In this document: positions 1-12,127 of the stretch, in pieces
Layout of the letters: each line of letters starts with the position of its first letter
How positions within the stretch are numbered: the stretch's first letter is position 1
Assembly: GCA_948144175.1 (NCBI GenBank)
Contig: CANXME010002160.1
Span: forward strand, 2,551,501 to 2,615,500
Length of the DNA stretch: 64,000 bases
Origin: Closterium sp. NIES-65
Taxonomy: Eukaryota > Streptophyta > Zygnematophyceae > Desmidiales > Closteriaceae
Reading direction: 5' to 3'
The notes under the pieces: generated by a model
Databases searched by the model: none
Told to the model about the DNA's origin: nothing
Seen by the model: the letters and a program-made list of their open reading frames with translations, nothing else
Made by a program: the position numbers and the translations under genes

Positions 1-2100
1 AGGCAAGCCTGGAGAGTGAACTGATCCATTTCGGTAAGCGGTTGATGCGAAGGAAACTTAGGTCACTGCCACAGAGGGAAGAAGAGAAGGGGGAGTGAGG
101 CCAAGCACACCCCTAAGATCCCGCTGAGCCCCGCCGGTGCAACGATGGGGAAGTCTTGATGGTTCGATATTAGGACCTACGCACCCTAAAAAAGAAGGAA
201 TGTTTGTTCTCATTGAAAGGAAGTACCTAAGAGGTATGCGTTGCTGCTAATCTCGACTGTGTTGCAATGATACAAATATGAGATGCGTTGCGTTCAACAC
301 GCAAGCACATGCCCAGGAGCTAACCTGGCGCATGTCGAATATGATAGCAATCGTTGTGCTTTGGTGGTTACCAAACAAGGGATTGAACAATACAAGGCAT
401 GCACTCAAGGAGCAGGGAAGTAGATGAAGAGACTTACAGAAGGCTCAGTGAAGTAAGTGCAGAGAGAGAGGAAGGAAGCTCTCCAGCAGTCAGGTTGAGA
501 TTCGAGAGGGTGCTGAGGAGAAGTGAGCATGAACGACAGAGAAGCACAAGCGAGGATGAGAGGCAATGGTGGAATGGCGTTGACACTCGACTTGAGAGCT
601 GAGAAGCAGGGAGAGAGTGCGAGTGAGTGAGGCCTTGAAGAAGATGCACAGGCTTTAGCCTAAACCTATAACCCTAAACCCTCACAAGCATGGACATGTG
701 GAATGGAATGTGGGAGAGTGGGGCTCTTGGGTGGGTGGGTGTCCCGCGTTTGTAGGAAGATTTGATTTTACTGAGCAATGAATAGGTAGTAGAAATACTC
801 ATTGATTCCACGAATGAGATGGCTTCTCAGTCGACTAAAAAAAGCCACTTAGATGGGTGTTGTGTGGTTAGCAAGAGGGCTTGATTCCATGAGTGATGCT
901 GCTGATGAATTGACTTTCAAGCATTGAAGAAGGACTAGCACTGGCAAAGCGAGAGGGGGAGGCGGGCAGGGATGAATGAGAGGGGAGGGGAAGGATGGTA
1001 GGGATGACGTAGAGAGGAGAGAGTACAGCATCTGGAGGCGGGTAAGTGGGGCGAGACACGAGAGGTCGTCCATAGAGCCTTGCATCACAAGGGGACCCAT
1101 GGTTGACTGATTCACGGGAATGCTTCTGCGAGAGAGACAGGCAGCAGGGGGAAGGGATGTGGAGTTGCATGATTGGCTTTCTGCGGTTTGCGTTTGAAGC
1201 AGCGTGAAAGGTCACCGTAGCAGCAGTAGTTGCAGCAGGGGTAGAGCATGGGTGCATGGATAAGTGAGCACGTGGGATTGAGCAGGGTGGAGAATGAGAG
1301 GCATTGAGGGGCGCGTGAATGGAGCAGCTTGGACCGCACGGCTGGCATTGTCTTATTATGAGCTGCCCTGTCGCACTGTGCCCTTCAGAACAAGGTGCTG
1401 ATTCGTATTGTACTAATCAGGGTGCTGTGCATCGCAGTAGCAAGGACTAGCATCTCAAACATCGCATGAACCACCAAATACCTGCCCACACAAAATACAG
1501 CCAGCCACCCTTGTCATGCTGGTACAGCTGTTGCAAGTATCTTGCACACACCATGCAGGGATGCACAATGGCATTCACCATGACTTGCACCAACACTCAC
1601 GGGTAACAAGAGCCCCCAACGTGCCCAGCCCATTCAACACACTGTGTTGGGTAATCCTCAACATATGGATCAGGATTGGGCTGATCCGGATTGGGCTGAT
1701 CAAAACTGGGCTGAGGGATCTCAATGGGCCTGCACATTTGAGTTGAGCCATGCAGTGAAAGGGGAAAGGGCGTGGGTTTTAGAGTGGTCTGTAGTGAAGG
1801 GGGCGCATGCGGCAACAAAGACAGCGAATTCCGCAACACCCGTTCAGCGCCGGCTGTATGCGGGCTGTCAAGAGCATCATGTCATGTCATGGATGACCCA
1901 GCAACATACAACTCGGCTCACAGGCGACATGCACGCTGGAGGAGTTGCATTACGAGGGTGAGCATGACGGGTTGCAATTGCAACGGGTGCTTGAATTTTC
2001 CAGCATTCACTCGCTCATAGCACCCCTTTTCTAATGAACTATTATGGAGTGCACTTTAGGTAACCCACTGTTGTGGAAGCAAGAATGTCCCAGTGGGTAC
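1..2100. other. No gene recognised
   Basis: The short open frames here have no recognisable domain, biased composition or splice-consistent continuation. The sequence is AT/GC-mixed with purine-rich runs near 900-1030. Apart from a short three-copy repeat at 1668-1712, I see no structure I can name. Confidence 0.6.
1668..1712. repeat. Three 15-bp tandem units
   Basis: Units of the form GATCmGGATTGGGCT occur three times in a row, the last copy diverged. It is a small minisatellite with no visible coding role. Confidence 0.7.
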
Positions 2101-2551
2101 CTTTGGTCTTAGTGGTCGCGGGTTCAACTCTCATCGGCAGCACCTTCTCTTCTCATTATGCCGAACATGACACTCCCACACTCCACCACACTCACCCACA
2201 GTGAAGTGTGGTCACAGTTGGCATTGCCATCTGTCCACCCATCCCATACTCACCTTGTTGGCTCCTATGGTGTGCCACATGCTGCCATATAGGCTGTTGT
2301 TCCAGCCTGGCCTACATGTGCAACATGTGGCCTCAATTGCTAGCTTGGCAAGGTTGGCTAGCCCTGCCCTCAGCTTTGAGGTGCTGCAGCTAGCCTCAAG
2401 AGTTCAGCCACATAAATGTGGCTTCCCACTTCTCTAGAACTCATCCTTGGAAAGGACATTGCTCTAGCCTTTCAGGCTTGTACCATCTTCCTACTAAGGA
2501 TATATTGTTCTTCTCTCATTGTGCCTCAAGTTCACCGATCCTCATTCTACA

Positions 2552-2563
2552 TGGTATCAGAGC
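2552..2563 (+). other. Copia-1 primer-binding site
   Basis: TGGTATCAGAGC is the standard initiator-Met tRNA primer site of plant copia elements. It directly abuts the inferred LTR end and lies 34 bases before the gag start. Confidence 0.85.
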
Positions 2564-2596
2564 AAGGCTTCTAGCTTAGTGAACGTTGCACACTTC

Positions 2597-5500
2597 ATGG
2601 CTCAAGTTGAAACGCCTCTCGGTCGGCACACCCTTCCCATCTTGGAACCAGATGGTTCCAACTTCATTCCATGGAAGAAAAAGATCTGCTACATCTTCAA
2701 TGTCCTCGGGCTGATCTCCCTCCTTGGAGATCCCAAGGTTGCTTCGCGTCCTTCAATCTCCTCTTCCACAACCAGCGGTGGAGAGACTACCGAAGGCAAC
2801 AGCGGTGCAGCCCCTAAGACAGCCCATTCGATTGCTTCGCTGCCGGATGAAGAAAAAGAGGAGCATGCATACTATCTTCTCATGTCAGCCGTCCATCCTC
2901 AACTATCGCTCACTCTTGCTCAAGCCAACACGACAAAGGATATGTGGGGATGCATCATGGCGCGGTTCGACTGCATGGGCAACCATGCACAAGTGGCTCT
3001 CCTCCGGGATCTCATCACTACACGGATGGACCCAACAACAAGTCTTCGCTCCTACTTTGATCGAGTTGGAAACCTTACACACCAACTCAAATCTGCCGGC
3101 TTTGAGCTACCATCATGGGTGGTGGTAATCTCCATCATCCTCGACCTTCCGGACTCGTTCAAGACCCTTACTGAAACCATTTGCACCGTGAAAGACATAA
3201 AGTCTATGACGGTTGAATACCTACAGTCACGCCTACTCGATGCCGATTGGGAGCGGTCACAATCTGGTACAAGCCGTAACATGGAGGGTGCATACAACCT
3301 CAATTCCCAGCCCTCCCACCCTCTTCGCTCCGGTTCACGCCAGTCGCCCACCTGCCGTTACTGCAAGAAAACGGGTCACACCATCGATGAATGCTTCAAA
3401 TTGAAGAAGAAGAAAGAGCTTGAAGAAAGCTCTAAACGGGAGAAATCCGTCTTCCAACCCTCGGTGCATGTCTCCACCAGCTCCTCTGCTGAAGCTACTC
3501 CGACCCCCACACCACCTCCTGCCCCATCAACCCCTCAGTCCGTACCTGATTCCCGGTACGTGGACATTGCTGTCAGCACCAGCCACCACCCCATCTTCTC
3601 CACATGGACTCCTCTCGTCGCTGCTGTCTTCATTCTCACCATCCTCCTTCTCCTCCTCCTCTTCCCTTATGGGGCTCCCTACGCATCGGCATTCACGGCC
3701 TCCTCATTCAATATGGAGCGGACTTCGTCGTGGCTGGTGGACAGCGGCGCATCCTCCCATATCTGCTCGGATCGTTCGCTATTTTCGTCTCTCAAGAAGC
3801 CCAACAAAGAGATCCTTGTTCGTTTTGGTGGAGGAGAGACTTACAAGGTCTTGGGAGTCGGCACGGTGGTGGCTACTCTTCGGTCACCAACATCGGAAAC
3901 CACCATTCAGCTTGACAACGTTCTATTTCTCCCTTCATCAGTTCACAACCTGCTCTCTGTTCGTGCGCTTGGTGCTGCCGGCGTTGCCGTCTCGTTCCCC
4001 GCTGCTGGGCGCGTTGTTCTCACATCTGATGACGTTCCTATTGGCGAGGGCTACACCCGCAACAATCTGTTTTATCTTCAACTGCATCATGGGAGCAGTG
4101 CTGCTCCTTCTATCAAGCCAACTGCATATCCAGCCTCCACCACCACCTCCTCGTACCTCTGGCATCGTCGTTTCGGGCATCTCAACATGCAGGCCTTGTC
4201 AACACTTCATCGGCAGCAGCTGGTCACCGGTCTTCACCTCTCCTCCACCTCGATTCCCCCCTGCATCTCGTGCTATCGTGGGAAACAAACACGTCAGCCA
4301 TTTGGCGTGTCCCATTCTCGCACCACAGCCCCACTCCAACTCATTCACTCAGATATTGCTGGACCGCTTTCATATGGAACTACCATTGGCGGCGCTCGCT
4401 ACCTTCTCACCTTCATCGACGACTACTCCCGCCACATTACAGTGTATCTCCTACGCCACCGGTCGGAGGCACTTTCATGCTTCAAGGCTTACATCACTCG
4501 GGTGCACAACATGCATTCCCCACACACCATCAAAACCTTTCGCTCTGACGGTGCCTTGGAGTTCACTTCCAAAGCCTTCACTTCATTCCTCACAGCTCAT
4601 GGCATCGCCCGCCACCTCTCCACGCCATACACACCTGAGCAAAATGGAGTAGCTGAGCGGGCCAACCGGACTTACTTGAGATGGTCCGTTCCATGCTCCA
4701 TGATGCACACATGGACAAAGGCTGGTGGGGTGAAGCCGCTCTTACTGCTGCCTATCTTCGTAATCATGCCATTAGTCGGGGTGGTTCAACTTCTAAGACT
4801 CCCATGGAACTATGGACCGGTGCACGTCCGGATGTATCACACCTCCGCATCTTCGGTTCACCCGTCTCGGTCCTCATTCCTTCCCAACGGCGTTCTAAGC
4901 TCGACGACCGAAGCACGGCCGGCATCATGGTTGGATATGGTCATCTCGACGGCACCAAAGCTTACCGCATCTATATCCCATCTCAGCACCGTGTCATCCT
5001 TTCTCGTGATGTCATCTTCATGGAGCCCTCTGCACCGCCTTCTGACGACTCTCGCGACCCTCCATCGTCATCTCCACCCACATCCTCCTCACTACCTCCT
5101 CCTACACACCCTTCTTCCTTGGACCCAATCTCCCCTCCCTCTCCTTCCCCCACCATACCTTCCTCCACCAACCCCCACCCACAATCCCCAAACCTGCCCG
5201 CACCAGCCACATCTTCTCCTCCTCCATTGTTTTCCAACCTTCCTCTGCCCTCGACGCCGCAAGACTTTCACCTTCCATCCTTCTCTCCTCCCTCTTCGCC
5301 TCCCCCTCCCCATTGCACGACTCGCTCCTCCCCGCCATCCCCTTCAGCTCTTCCTGATCCTTCCCTTTTCTCCTTCCTCAAGGTCTTACCATCCCCTTCC
5401 GAACCCATTGACTTCACTCTTCCTCCTCTTTCCAACACCTCTGCCAATGCTGCCCTTCACCATCATTACGAACCTCAAACCATTCATGAGGCTCGTACCG

Positions 5501-5898
5501 GCCCTGATGCTGCCGAATGGATCAAGGCTGCTGATGCGGAACTCGCTGCCCTGCACGCTAATGACACCTACAGCATTGTTCCTCGACCACCCAAGTGCAA
5601 GCCGATTCCATGCAAATGGATTTTCAAGGTCAAGGAGAACCCTGATGGTTCTATTGAACGCCGCAAAGCCCGCCTTGTTGTCAAAGGCTTCAAGCAACGT
5701 GATGGTGTTGATTTTCATGACACCTTTGCTCCTACCGTCCGCTTCGCCACCCTCCGCTTGTTTCTCACCATAGCTGCCGCTTTCAACCTGGATGTCCATC
5801 AGCTGGACATCTCCAACTCCTTCCTCAACGGCACCCTTGATGAGATTCTCTACATGATGCAGCCTCCGTGGTTTAAAAGGGCTTATAACTATACTTGA
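2597..5898 (+). pseudogene. Copia-1 gag-pol, frameshifted and truncated
   Basis: I chose the ATG at 2597 because it is the first one after the primer site and opens a typical copia gag. In order: gag; a CCHC knuckle (CRYCKKTGHTIDEC, about 3352-3393); a strongly hydrophobic stretch (about residues 334-358); aspartic protease (DSGASSH, near 3743); the His/Cys pre-integrase finger (WHRRFGH ... CISC); integrase core with the D,D,E spacing and a conserved NGVAERANR stretch; then the start of reverse transcriptase. One T appears to be missing near 4672, moving the frame by -1: the frame read from 2597 carries gag to integrase and the frame read from 4681 carries the integrase C-terminus and RT. The protein ends in unrelated sequence at 5898, before the catalytic YVDD. 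It is therefore dead by frameshift and truncation. Confidence 0.85.
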
Positions 5899-7277
5899 GA
5901 AAGGAACCCCCACACAACCCACTCCTTTCATTAATAAAGACAGAAGTCAAGAAGAGGAGAGGGGAAAGTTTTAGGAAGGAGGGGACGGGGAAGGGAGTGA
6001 ATTAAGATTGAGTCTTGGAAGTTGGATAACGGGTCCTAAAGTGGTAGGTTGTAAACTGCCTAATCAGGTCCTTGAGATGCACTCATAGATGCCATGCCAC
6101 CAAACGCCTGCCCATACACAATCTAATCTTCTCCCATATGACAATGCTGCAGCTTATGCAAACACCAAAATGGCCATTAGCACCATGCTTGCACTGCCAG
6201 GCAGCAAGAGCCTCATCCCAACATCTCCATCAGTCTCTCTCTCACTCTGGTGGTACGTTGTAATCTGCACCAATCATCGAGTAATCCATCGGAGGTAGAC
6301 CAATGGAGCTGCAAGCTGGGGGCCGTGCATAGGTATGCAAAAGGAGGTGGGGAAAGGGGTGCTCATGCAACAAACTGACTGGTGCTGTGCTATTCGAACA
6401 AAGAGCAGCAACGGTTGGGAAGTGGAGAAAGCTCAAAGCACGAAGCACAGACAGTAAGCGATGTACATGGAAGCAAGGATGTGAAGAGGAGAGAAGCGAG
6501 GTTTAGAGAGAAGCAAAGATGTGAAACAAGAAGAAGAAGAAGAAGAAGAAGAAGAAGGAGACGGTACAGGGTTGTGAGTGCAGTGAGGCGGCTGATGTTG
6601 CACAGGTGACTTCCATTGAGAGCTGCGCCCATGAGGTAACTGGGCAATATTCGAGGGAAAAAGAATCACGCACACACCCATGAGGTAACAGGAATCACGC
6701 ACGCACGCACGGTGCACGCACGGGCGCGAATGTGCACGCGCGCGTACACACATACACAACACACGCGCTCGCTCACATTCACACTACTGGCATGCCTGCA
6801 TTAGTTTCTCCAATGCCTTCCCTGTGTCACACGAAAGGCATGCAAGTTCACCCCACAATAATCCCAGCATGTTCCCATGGCACAGCCACTTTGCCCTTGC
6901 AGTGTTCCCTCTCTTCTACTATCCATGATGCACTGCATGCACTGCCCCGCTCTTCAACTATCTCCCCATTATCACTTGCGTCCACTGGAGCGAACTCACA
7001 GGGAAGTAACCATGCCTTGTGGATTACACTCCGCACATGCGTCCTCTGTCGCCCACTCATCGCACATCGCACTTGATAGGTTGTGCTTCAACAGACCCCA
7101 TTCTCCGTCCAGGGCTAGCAGCGCTTGCACTTGGGGAGGCGTGGTAGAGGAAGTGGATACAAGAAAGCAATGAAGAGCTGAATTCAGTGCTCATCTACCA
7201 GCCTTTCAATGATAGCTTTTGTGAAAATCTATCGCTGGTTGTTCCTAAAGCATTGTCGGTTCAACCGATAATTGTAA
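5899..7277. other. No gene recognised
   Basis: Between copia-1 and the left end of transposon 1 there is an AAG microsatellite and CA/CG-rich stretches near 6680-6780, but no supported gene. Confidence 0.6.
6529..6561. repeat. AAG microsatellite
   Basis: About eleven consecutive AAG triplets, with no coding context. Confidence 0.9.
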
Positions 7278-7303
7278 CATCACAAAAATCCTGCGTCCGG
7301 AAA
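7278..7303 (+). repeat. Transposon 1 left inverted repeat (tentative)
   Basis: CATCACAAAAAT followed by TGC and GGAAA matches the reverse complement of 35992-36018 at most positions. The core resembles the transposon 2 terminus (ACATCrCrAAAAA in both). Confidence 0.45.
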
Positions 7304-7334
7304 GCCGATAAAAAGAGTTGCTTTGGAGCTTTGT

Positions 7335-7440
7335 CGAATGATTTATAAACGTAATGTTTTGAACGCTTTTTTGAGAAAGTATAGGGCGCTTTCCAAATGC
7401 TTTGTCGAACGCTTTTCAAATGCTTCTGCAATGCTTCTCT
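7335..7440 (+). repeat. Left subterminal repeats of transposon 1
   Basis: About six copies of an 8-10 base motif, roughly rATGnTTT or ACGCTTTT. The reverse complement of 35841-35900 carries the same kind of motif, as expected of subterminal transposase-binding arrays in CACTA-like elements. Confidence 0.45.
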
Positions 7441-8145
7441 GTTCAAACCTACCAGGTGAAAACCTTCGGCAGAAGTTTGGTTCGAGTTTCTGCAGAGCAA
7501 TTTCGGGGATCGGATATCATTGCAATGTACTCTTTATGGACTTTGAGTTTCATTAAAATAAGCTTAGATTAGAGGCTTGCAAGACGTTACATGTTTAAAA
7601 ATATGTTTAGTTGCCTTATCCTTGCATTCAAAATAAACATAATAGAAGCTTAGGTAAAAGCATATTATTCACACCTAAACATGCACATAAAACAACATCC
7701 TAATCCCACCCTGACTAGTCAAACATACCGCTCGGTAGGTTGATATGCATCATCCTACAACCTGCTTCTCATGCTCCTGTACACTATGTCTCCCACTCCA
7801 CCCCAACTCTCGTGCTCTAGGCCGAGCGTGCCCCTGCGTCCACTGCTTCCTTGCATGTTCTACCCTCTCATGCGTCAGCTTCTCCGCCCCTGGCGCTCTC
7901 CAGTCATGCCTTCACTGCTCCTTGCTTTGTCCTCTCCATCCATGCCTAACCTGCTTGCCCCCTTGCGCCACTACCGTCTTTAATGCTGCCCCCCTTTCTC
8001 TATCCGCTCGTGCCTTTTCTGCTGTCCCCCTTAGCTCTCTCCACTCATGCCTGTTCTGCTGCACCCCCTTGCTTTCTCCTCCAGTTGCCTCGTGTTTTGC
8101 CCCCCCTTGCACACTCCTCACATTGCATCTCCTGCTGCCCCCCAT

Positions 8146-8345
8146 GCTGACTCCACTCTTTTGCCTCTCCTGCTGCCCCCCATGCTGACTCCACTCTTTT
8201 GCTCCTCCTGCCCCCCATGCTGACTCCACTCTTTTGCCGTGGGGCTGCCTCCCATGCTGACTCCACTCTTTTGCCTCTCCTGCTGCCCCCCATGCTGACT
8301 CCACTCTTTTGCCTCTCTTGCTGCCCCCCAAGCTGACTCCACCAA
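8146..8345. repeat. 35-39-bp tandem repeats
   Basis: Five to six imperfect copies beginning CTGACTCCACTCTTTT lie just beyond the 3' end of gene C1. Long open frames across them are repeat artefacts. Confidence 0.85.
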
Positions 8346-8559
8346 TGCCTCTACCTCCGTATTGATGTCTCCTCGCAAGTATGTGCTGCCTCTCTTGCTG
8401 CCCCCCTTTGTAAACTCCACTCATGCCTCATCTGCTGCCCCCCTTGTTTGTCACCCCACCTCTTGGCCCTCTTGCCTCCCCATCTTTTGCCACTCTTGTG
8501 TCTTTTGCCCTTCCTCCGCCCCTGGCCCCCCTGCTTCTCATCCTCATCCTCATCATCTT

Positions 8560-8810
8560 CCTCCTCTTCCTCCTCTTCCTCCTCTTCCTCCTCTTCCTCC
8601 TCTTCCTCTTCCCTCCTGCCTCCCTTGCCTCTGCCTCTCTTGTGCGTTCTGCCCTTCCTCCGCTCACGCCCCCTCTGTTTCTCATCATCCTGCCCCTCCT
8701 CTTCCTCCTCCTCTTCCTCTTTCTCTTCCCTCCTGCCTCCCTTGATTTTCCCTCTCTTCTGCCTTCTGCCCTTCCTAAGCCCTTGCCCCCCCCGTTTCTC
8801 ATCCTCCTCC

Positions 8811-8845
<35 letters not shown>

Positions 8846-8997
8846 CTCTTCCTCATCCCTCTTGCCTCCCCTGATTTTGCATCTCTTGTGCCTTTTGCTC
8901 TGCCTCCGCTCCTGCCCCCACTGTTTCTCCTCCTCCTCCTCCTCCTCCTCCTCCTCCTCCTCCTCCTCCTCCTCCTCCTCCTCCTCCTCCTCCTCGT
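8560..8997. repeat. CTC/CTT trinucleotide arrays in gene C1
   Basis: Several TCC/TTC arrays, the longest at about 8925-8997, encode the poly-Glu tail of C1 on the minus strand. On the plus strand they give spurious poly-Ser and poly-Leu frames. Confidence 0.85.
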
Positions 8998-9699
8998 CAT
9001 CCGTCTCCATGTCCTCCCTGTCATACACCTCCTGCTCTTCCTCCTTCAGGTCCTTCCTCTCCTCATCAGGCTCGGCCGTCCCCTGGAACGCCTCAAATCC
9101 TGACTCGTGAACATACAGCCCACGGTCGCCCCACTTGAAGCCCTGCACGTCTGTGTTGTACACGGGGGTGTGGCATCTAAAGTGGTCTTTGATGATCCAC
9201 CGCACATTACGGTGCAAACCCGTCATCCATTCAGTGTTTTTCCGGTGGGAGTTGGAGACGTTCAAGTCAGTCTTCTTAACCTTTGCCAAGCCCTGGTCAT
9301 CTGAAAAAGCATAGCAAGGTATGGGAAGGAGGGGAAACAAAGACTTCAGTGGACACTCGCGTGCAGAGTTTACGGGCTGCGCAAATAGCCCCACATACCA
9401 TGCCGGCGGGCTAGTAGAGCATGCCAAGCTAGAGCATACTGATAGTTGAGCAATAATGTCTTACCACCATGATTGACCAGGCTATGTGGTAGGCTTTGAC
9501 GCACACCCGGCGCCCGACACAGAGATTCCGAAATGATTCCCGGACCGCATCTACAAATCGGCCGTTGGTGAACGGGAGCCCTTCTCTGTTGTTGCCCCAC
9601 GAGCTGACCCGCTGATTCCTTCCTGCATGCACGCATGACAATGTGTGGCAGCATGTGACATGCGTGATCATGCATGGCATGGTTAGGGGTCGTCCATAG

Positions 9700-10150
9700 G
9701 GTATGGATAAAGGGGAGGGCGGTATAGAATGAATGGAGGGAGGGCGGGAGGGCGGGAAAGAAGGGGAGGGCGGGAGAGAAGGGGTTTAGGGAGAGAAGGG
9801 GAGGGTGGGAGATTTCGGGAAGGGCGGGAGAGAAGGGGAGGGCGGGAGAGAAGGGGAGGGCGGGAGAGAAGAGGAGGGCGAAAGAGAAGGGGAGGGTGGT
9901 AGAGAAGGTGAGGGCGGTAGAGAAGGTGAGGGCGGGAGAGAAGGGAAGGGCGGTAGAGAAGGGGAGGGCGGGAGATTAAAGGGGGGGCGAGAGAGAAGGG
10001 TAGGGCGGGAGAGAAGGGGAGGGCGGTAGAGAAGGGGAGGGCGGGAGAGAAGGGGAGGGCGGGAGATTAAAGGGGGGGCGGGAGAGAAGGGTAGGGCGGG
10101 AAGGAAGGGGAGGGCGGGAGATTAGAGGGGGGGCGGGAGAAGGGGAGAGT
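9700..10150. repeat. Purine-rich minisatellite in C1 intron
   Basis: Imperfect units of about 19-21 bp, GGGCGGGAGAGAAGGGGA, fill the intron between the 9622 and 10361 exon ends. The array is strongly strand-asymmetric: G/A on plus, C/T on the transcribed RNA. Confidence 0.85.
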
Positions 10151-11036
10151 GGGAGAAGAACCAACGTATTGCTGTCATGCGAATGTGTTTGCACATGCGC
10201 TACAAGCTTGGCCAAGGAGCTATGGTATGTAGTTGCATGCTACCCGCCTCATTCACCGCACTTCATGGTATGTACTTCATCATTGTGGGGCATGCACGAG
10301 GGGTGCATGAGCAGACATGTCGATAGGGGAAGTAAAACAGCAACAGCAGTAAGTACTCACTCGGTTGGTATTTTTTCCACACCTTCTTCTTCTTGGTGCC
10401 CATCCAAAGATCGCGGGCACGCAGGCCTTCCACCTTCTTGCCGAAAGTTACGAGCACTCTGCGCTTGAGGTGGAAGCCACGATCGTTCTTCCATGACGTC
10501 CAAGCGCGTTTAAAGACGTCGACGATGTTTTTCTCCTCCATAGCCTCTCGCAGCTGCGTCATGTTGATAATGTGCGTCTCGCTCATAACTTGATACAAAA
10601 CCTGCAGGCGCTGTTCGAGCGTTGGGTAGAAGTCTATGGCATTGTCTGGCCATTCTAGGCACATCCGGTCCCGCCCCACGACGAAATGAACCTATGACGG
10701 ACGGGTGGATTGGAAAAGTAAAATCGAATGATGCCTCCGAATGAAGGGCGGAATTCTGAGGTTGAGAGAGAGGGCTATTGCTATCACTGCGCCGCATGCC
10801 ACCTACACCAACAACAGCACCATGAACAGGAGCTCTGGTTGAGGTAAGGGAGTGATGGGAGAGAGAGGGGGGAGAGAGGGGATGAAATCGTCCAAGTGAA
10901 ATCATATGGGAGAGGGGGGCAGAGTGTGAGCACCGTACGCCCAGCGTTGTTGTTCATGTTTTCCTCTTACAAGGTGTCACAACCCCCTCTGCAGCCCGGC
11001 CCGCTACACGCTGCGCCGCATGCCACACGCGCGACA

Positions 11037-11257
11037 AGCAGCACCGTTAGGAGGGGCTCTGGAAGAGGAGGGAGAGGGATGGGATAGAGAGGGGAGGGGG
11101 GAGCGGCGGAAAGAAGGGGTTGGGCGTGTGGGGTTCACAGCGAAGGCTGCTGCTATCTCTGCGCCGCATGCCCCTGCATGAGACCAGCAGCACCGTTTGG
11201 AGGGGCTCTGGAAGAGGAGGGAGAGGGATGGGATAGAGAGGGGAGGGGGGAGCGGCG
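11037..11257. repeat. 149-bp tandem repeat, left part
   Basis: Units start with AGCAGCACCG at 11037 and 11186, a 149-bp period. The array continues beyond copia-2 with units starting at 18946, 19095 and 19244. More diverged related sequence lies at about 10760-11036 and 19310-19500. Confidence 0.9.
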
Positions 11258-11262
11258 GAACG

Positions 11263-12093
11263 TGTTGGTGCAACCCTACGGTTTGCACTCGGCTTGTTGT
11301 CCGTGTGCGTGCATGTGTGTGTGTATGGAATGGTATGAGGGCATGGGATAATATATATTTCATGCTTATAATTGTGTGTGAATGTTGAGTCATGATGTCG
11401 AGTGTATGTGTCGAGTCAATAGCGAGTTATCGCTAGACGCGTGTTACGCGGTCGTTTGTGTCTCGCGCGCGGTTTCTATTTTTGTCGTGCGCGGTTTCTA
11501 TTTTGTCCTGTGTCGAACGTTCGGTGTGTCGCAGGTGTGTGCAGCAGACCCATCAAGAACTCAAGGATGAGTTTGTGATGAAGAGCCTGAGCCTTGGTGT
11601 CAAGCCTCAAGTGATTTTGAAGCTCGCCAAAAGGGTACACCTCAAGATATTGAAGATAGTTACATCACTTTGTGTAGTGTAACATTTCACTTGGTGTAGG
11701 CCCTAGTGAAGGGTAGTTTCGAGACCCTTCGTGGTTGGGGACAGTGTGGCACTGTTCCACATCACTGTACCTCGGCTCTTGGGGTTTGTAGGAGCTGGGA
11801 GTCATTCCCAACTCGTAAACTCTTCATATCTCTTCCTATTTTGTGTTCTAAGACTATAGTGGCTGCCATAGTGCTGTTCGTTCAAACCGACACTGTGTCG
11901 TCAATACTTGGTGAAATTGTGCGATCTAAATTGCGTATTGTAGGCGACGTTCACACGCTCCAGATCCAAGTTGAATCAGGTCATTTAAAGTTGTGACCAG
12001 AACGCTATGAACGTTTGAAGCCGCTGTGCAGAAATCCGGCTGTGCACTCTATCTTTCGTTTTAGGCACATTGGAGCCTATTGTGACTATAACA
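11263..12093 (+). repeat. Copia-2 5' LTR
   Basis: 831 bp, TGTTGG...ATAACA, matching 18038-18868 at the same length. The primer site starts two bases after it. Confidence 0.95.
11348..11360 (+). promoter_or_regulatory. TATA-like box in copia-2 LTR
   Basis: ATAATATATATTT lies about 85 bases into the LTR and is conserved in the 3' LTR at about 18122-18134. It is the most AT-rich point in the LTR and a plausible U3 promoter element. Confidence 0.5.
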
Positions 12094-12095
12094 AG

Positions 12096-12107
12096 TGGTA
12101 TCAGAGC
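12096..12107 (+). other. Copia-2 primer-binding site
   Basis: TGGTATCAGAGC, initiator-Met type, directly after the 5' LTR. Confidence 0.9.
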
Positions 12108-12127
12108 CCCTTGGAGCAGTTTCGACA

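Larger units (their letters stand above)
2206..5898 (+). mobile_element. Copia-1: 3'-truncated Ty1/copia retrotransposon
   Basis: A primer-binding site (2552-2563) follows a sequence ending CA at 2551, so a 5' LTR ends there; its left edge was not resolved and 2206 is a guess. The order gag, zinc knuckle, protease, integrase, reverse transcriptase is that of Ty1/copia. Homology stops inside reverse transcriptase at about 5867, so the rest of RT, RNase H, the polypurine tract and the 3' LTR are missing. No target duplication can be tested. It lies outside both large DNA transposons. Confidence 0.85.

Noticed and set aside
7745..8188. 147-codon Cys/Pro-rich frame
   Set aside because: No domain, overlaps the 35-39-bp repeats, and composition follows a C/T-rich strand.
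8423..9110. Plus-strand poly-Ser and Leu frames of over 200 codons
   Set aside because: They are antisense to the poly-Glu coding exon of gene C1.
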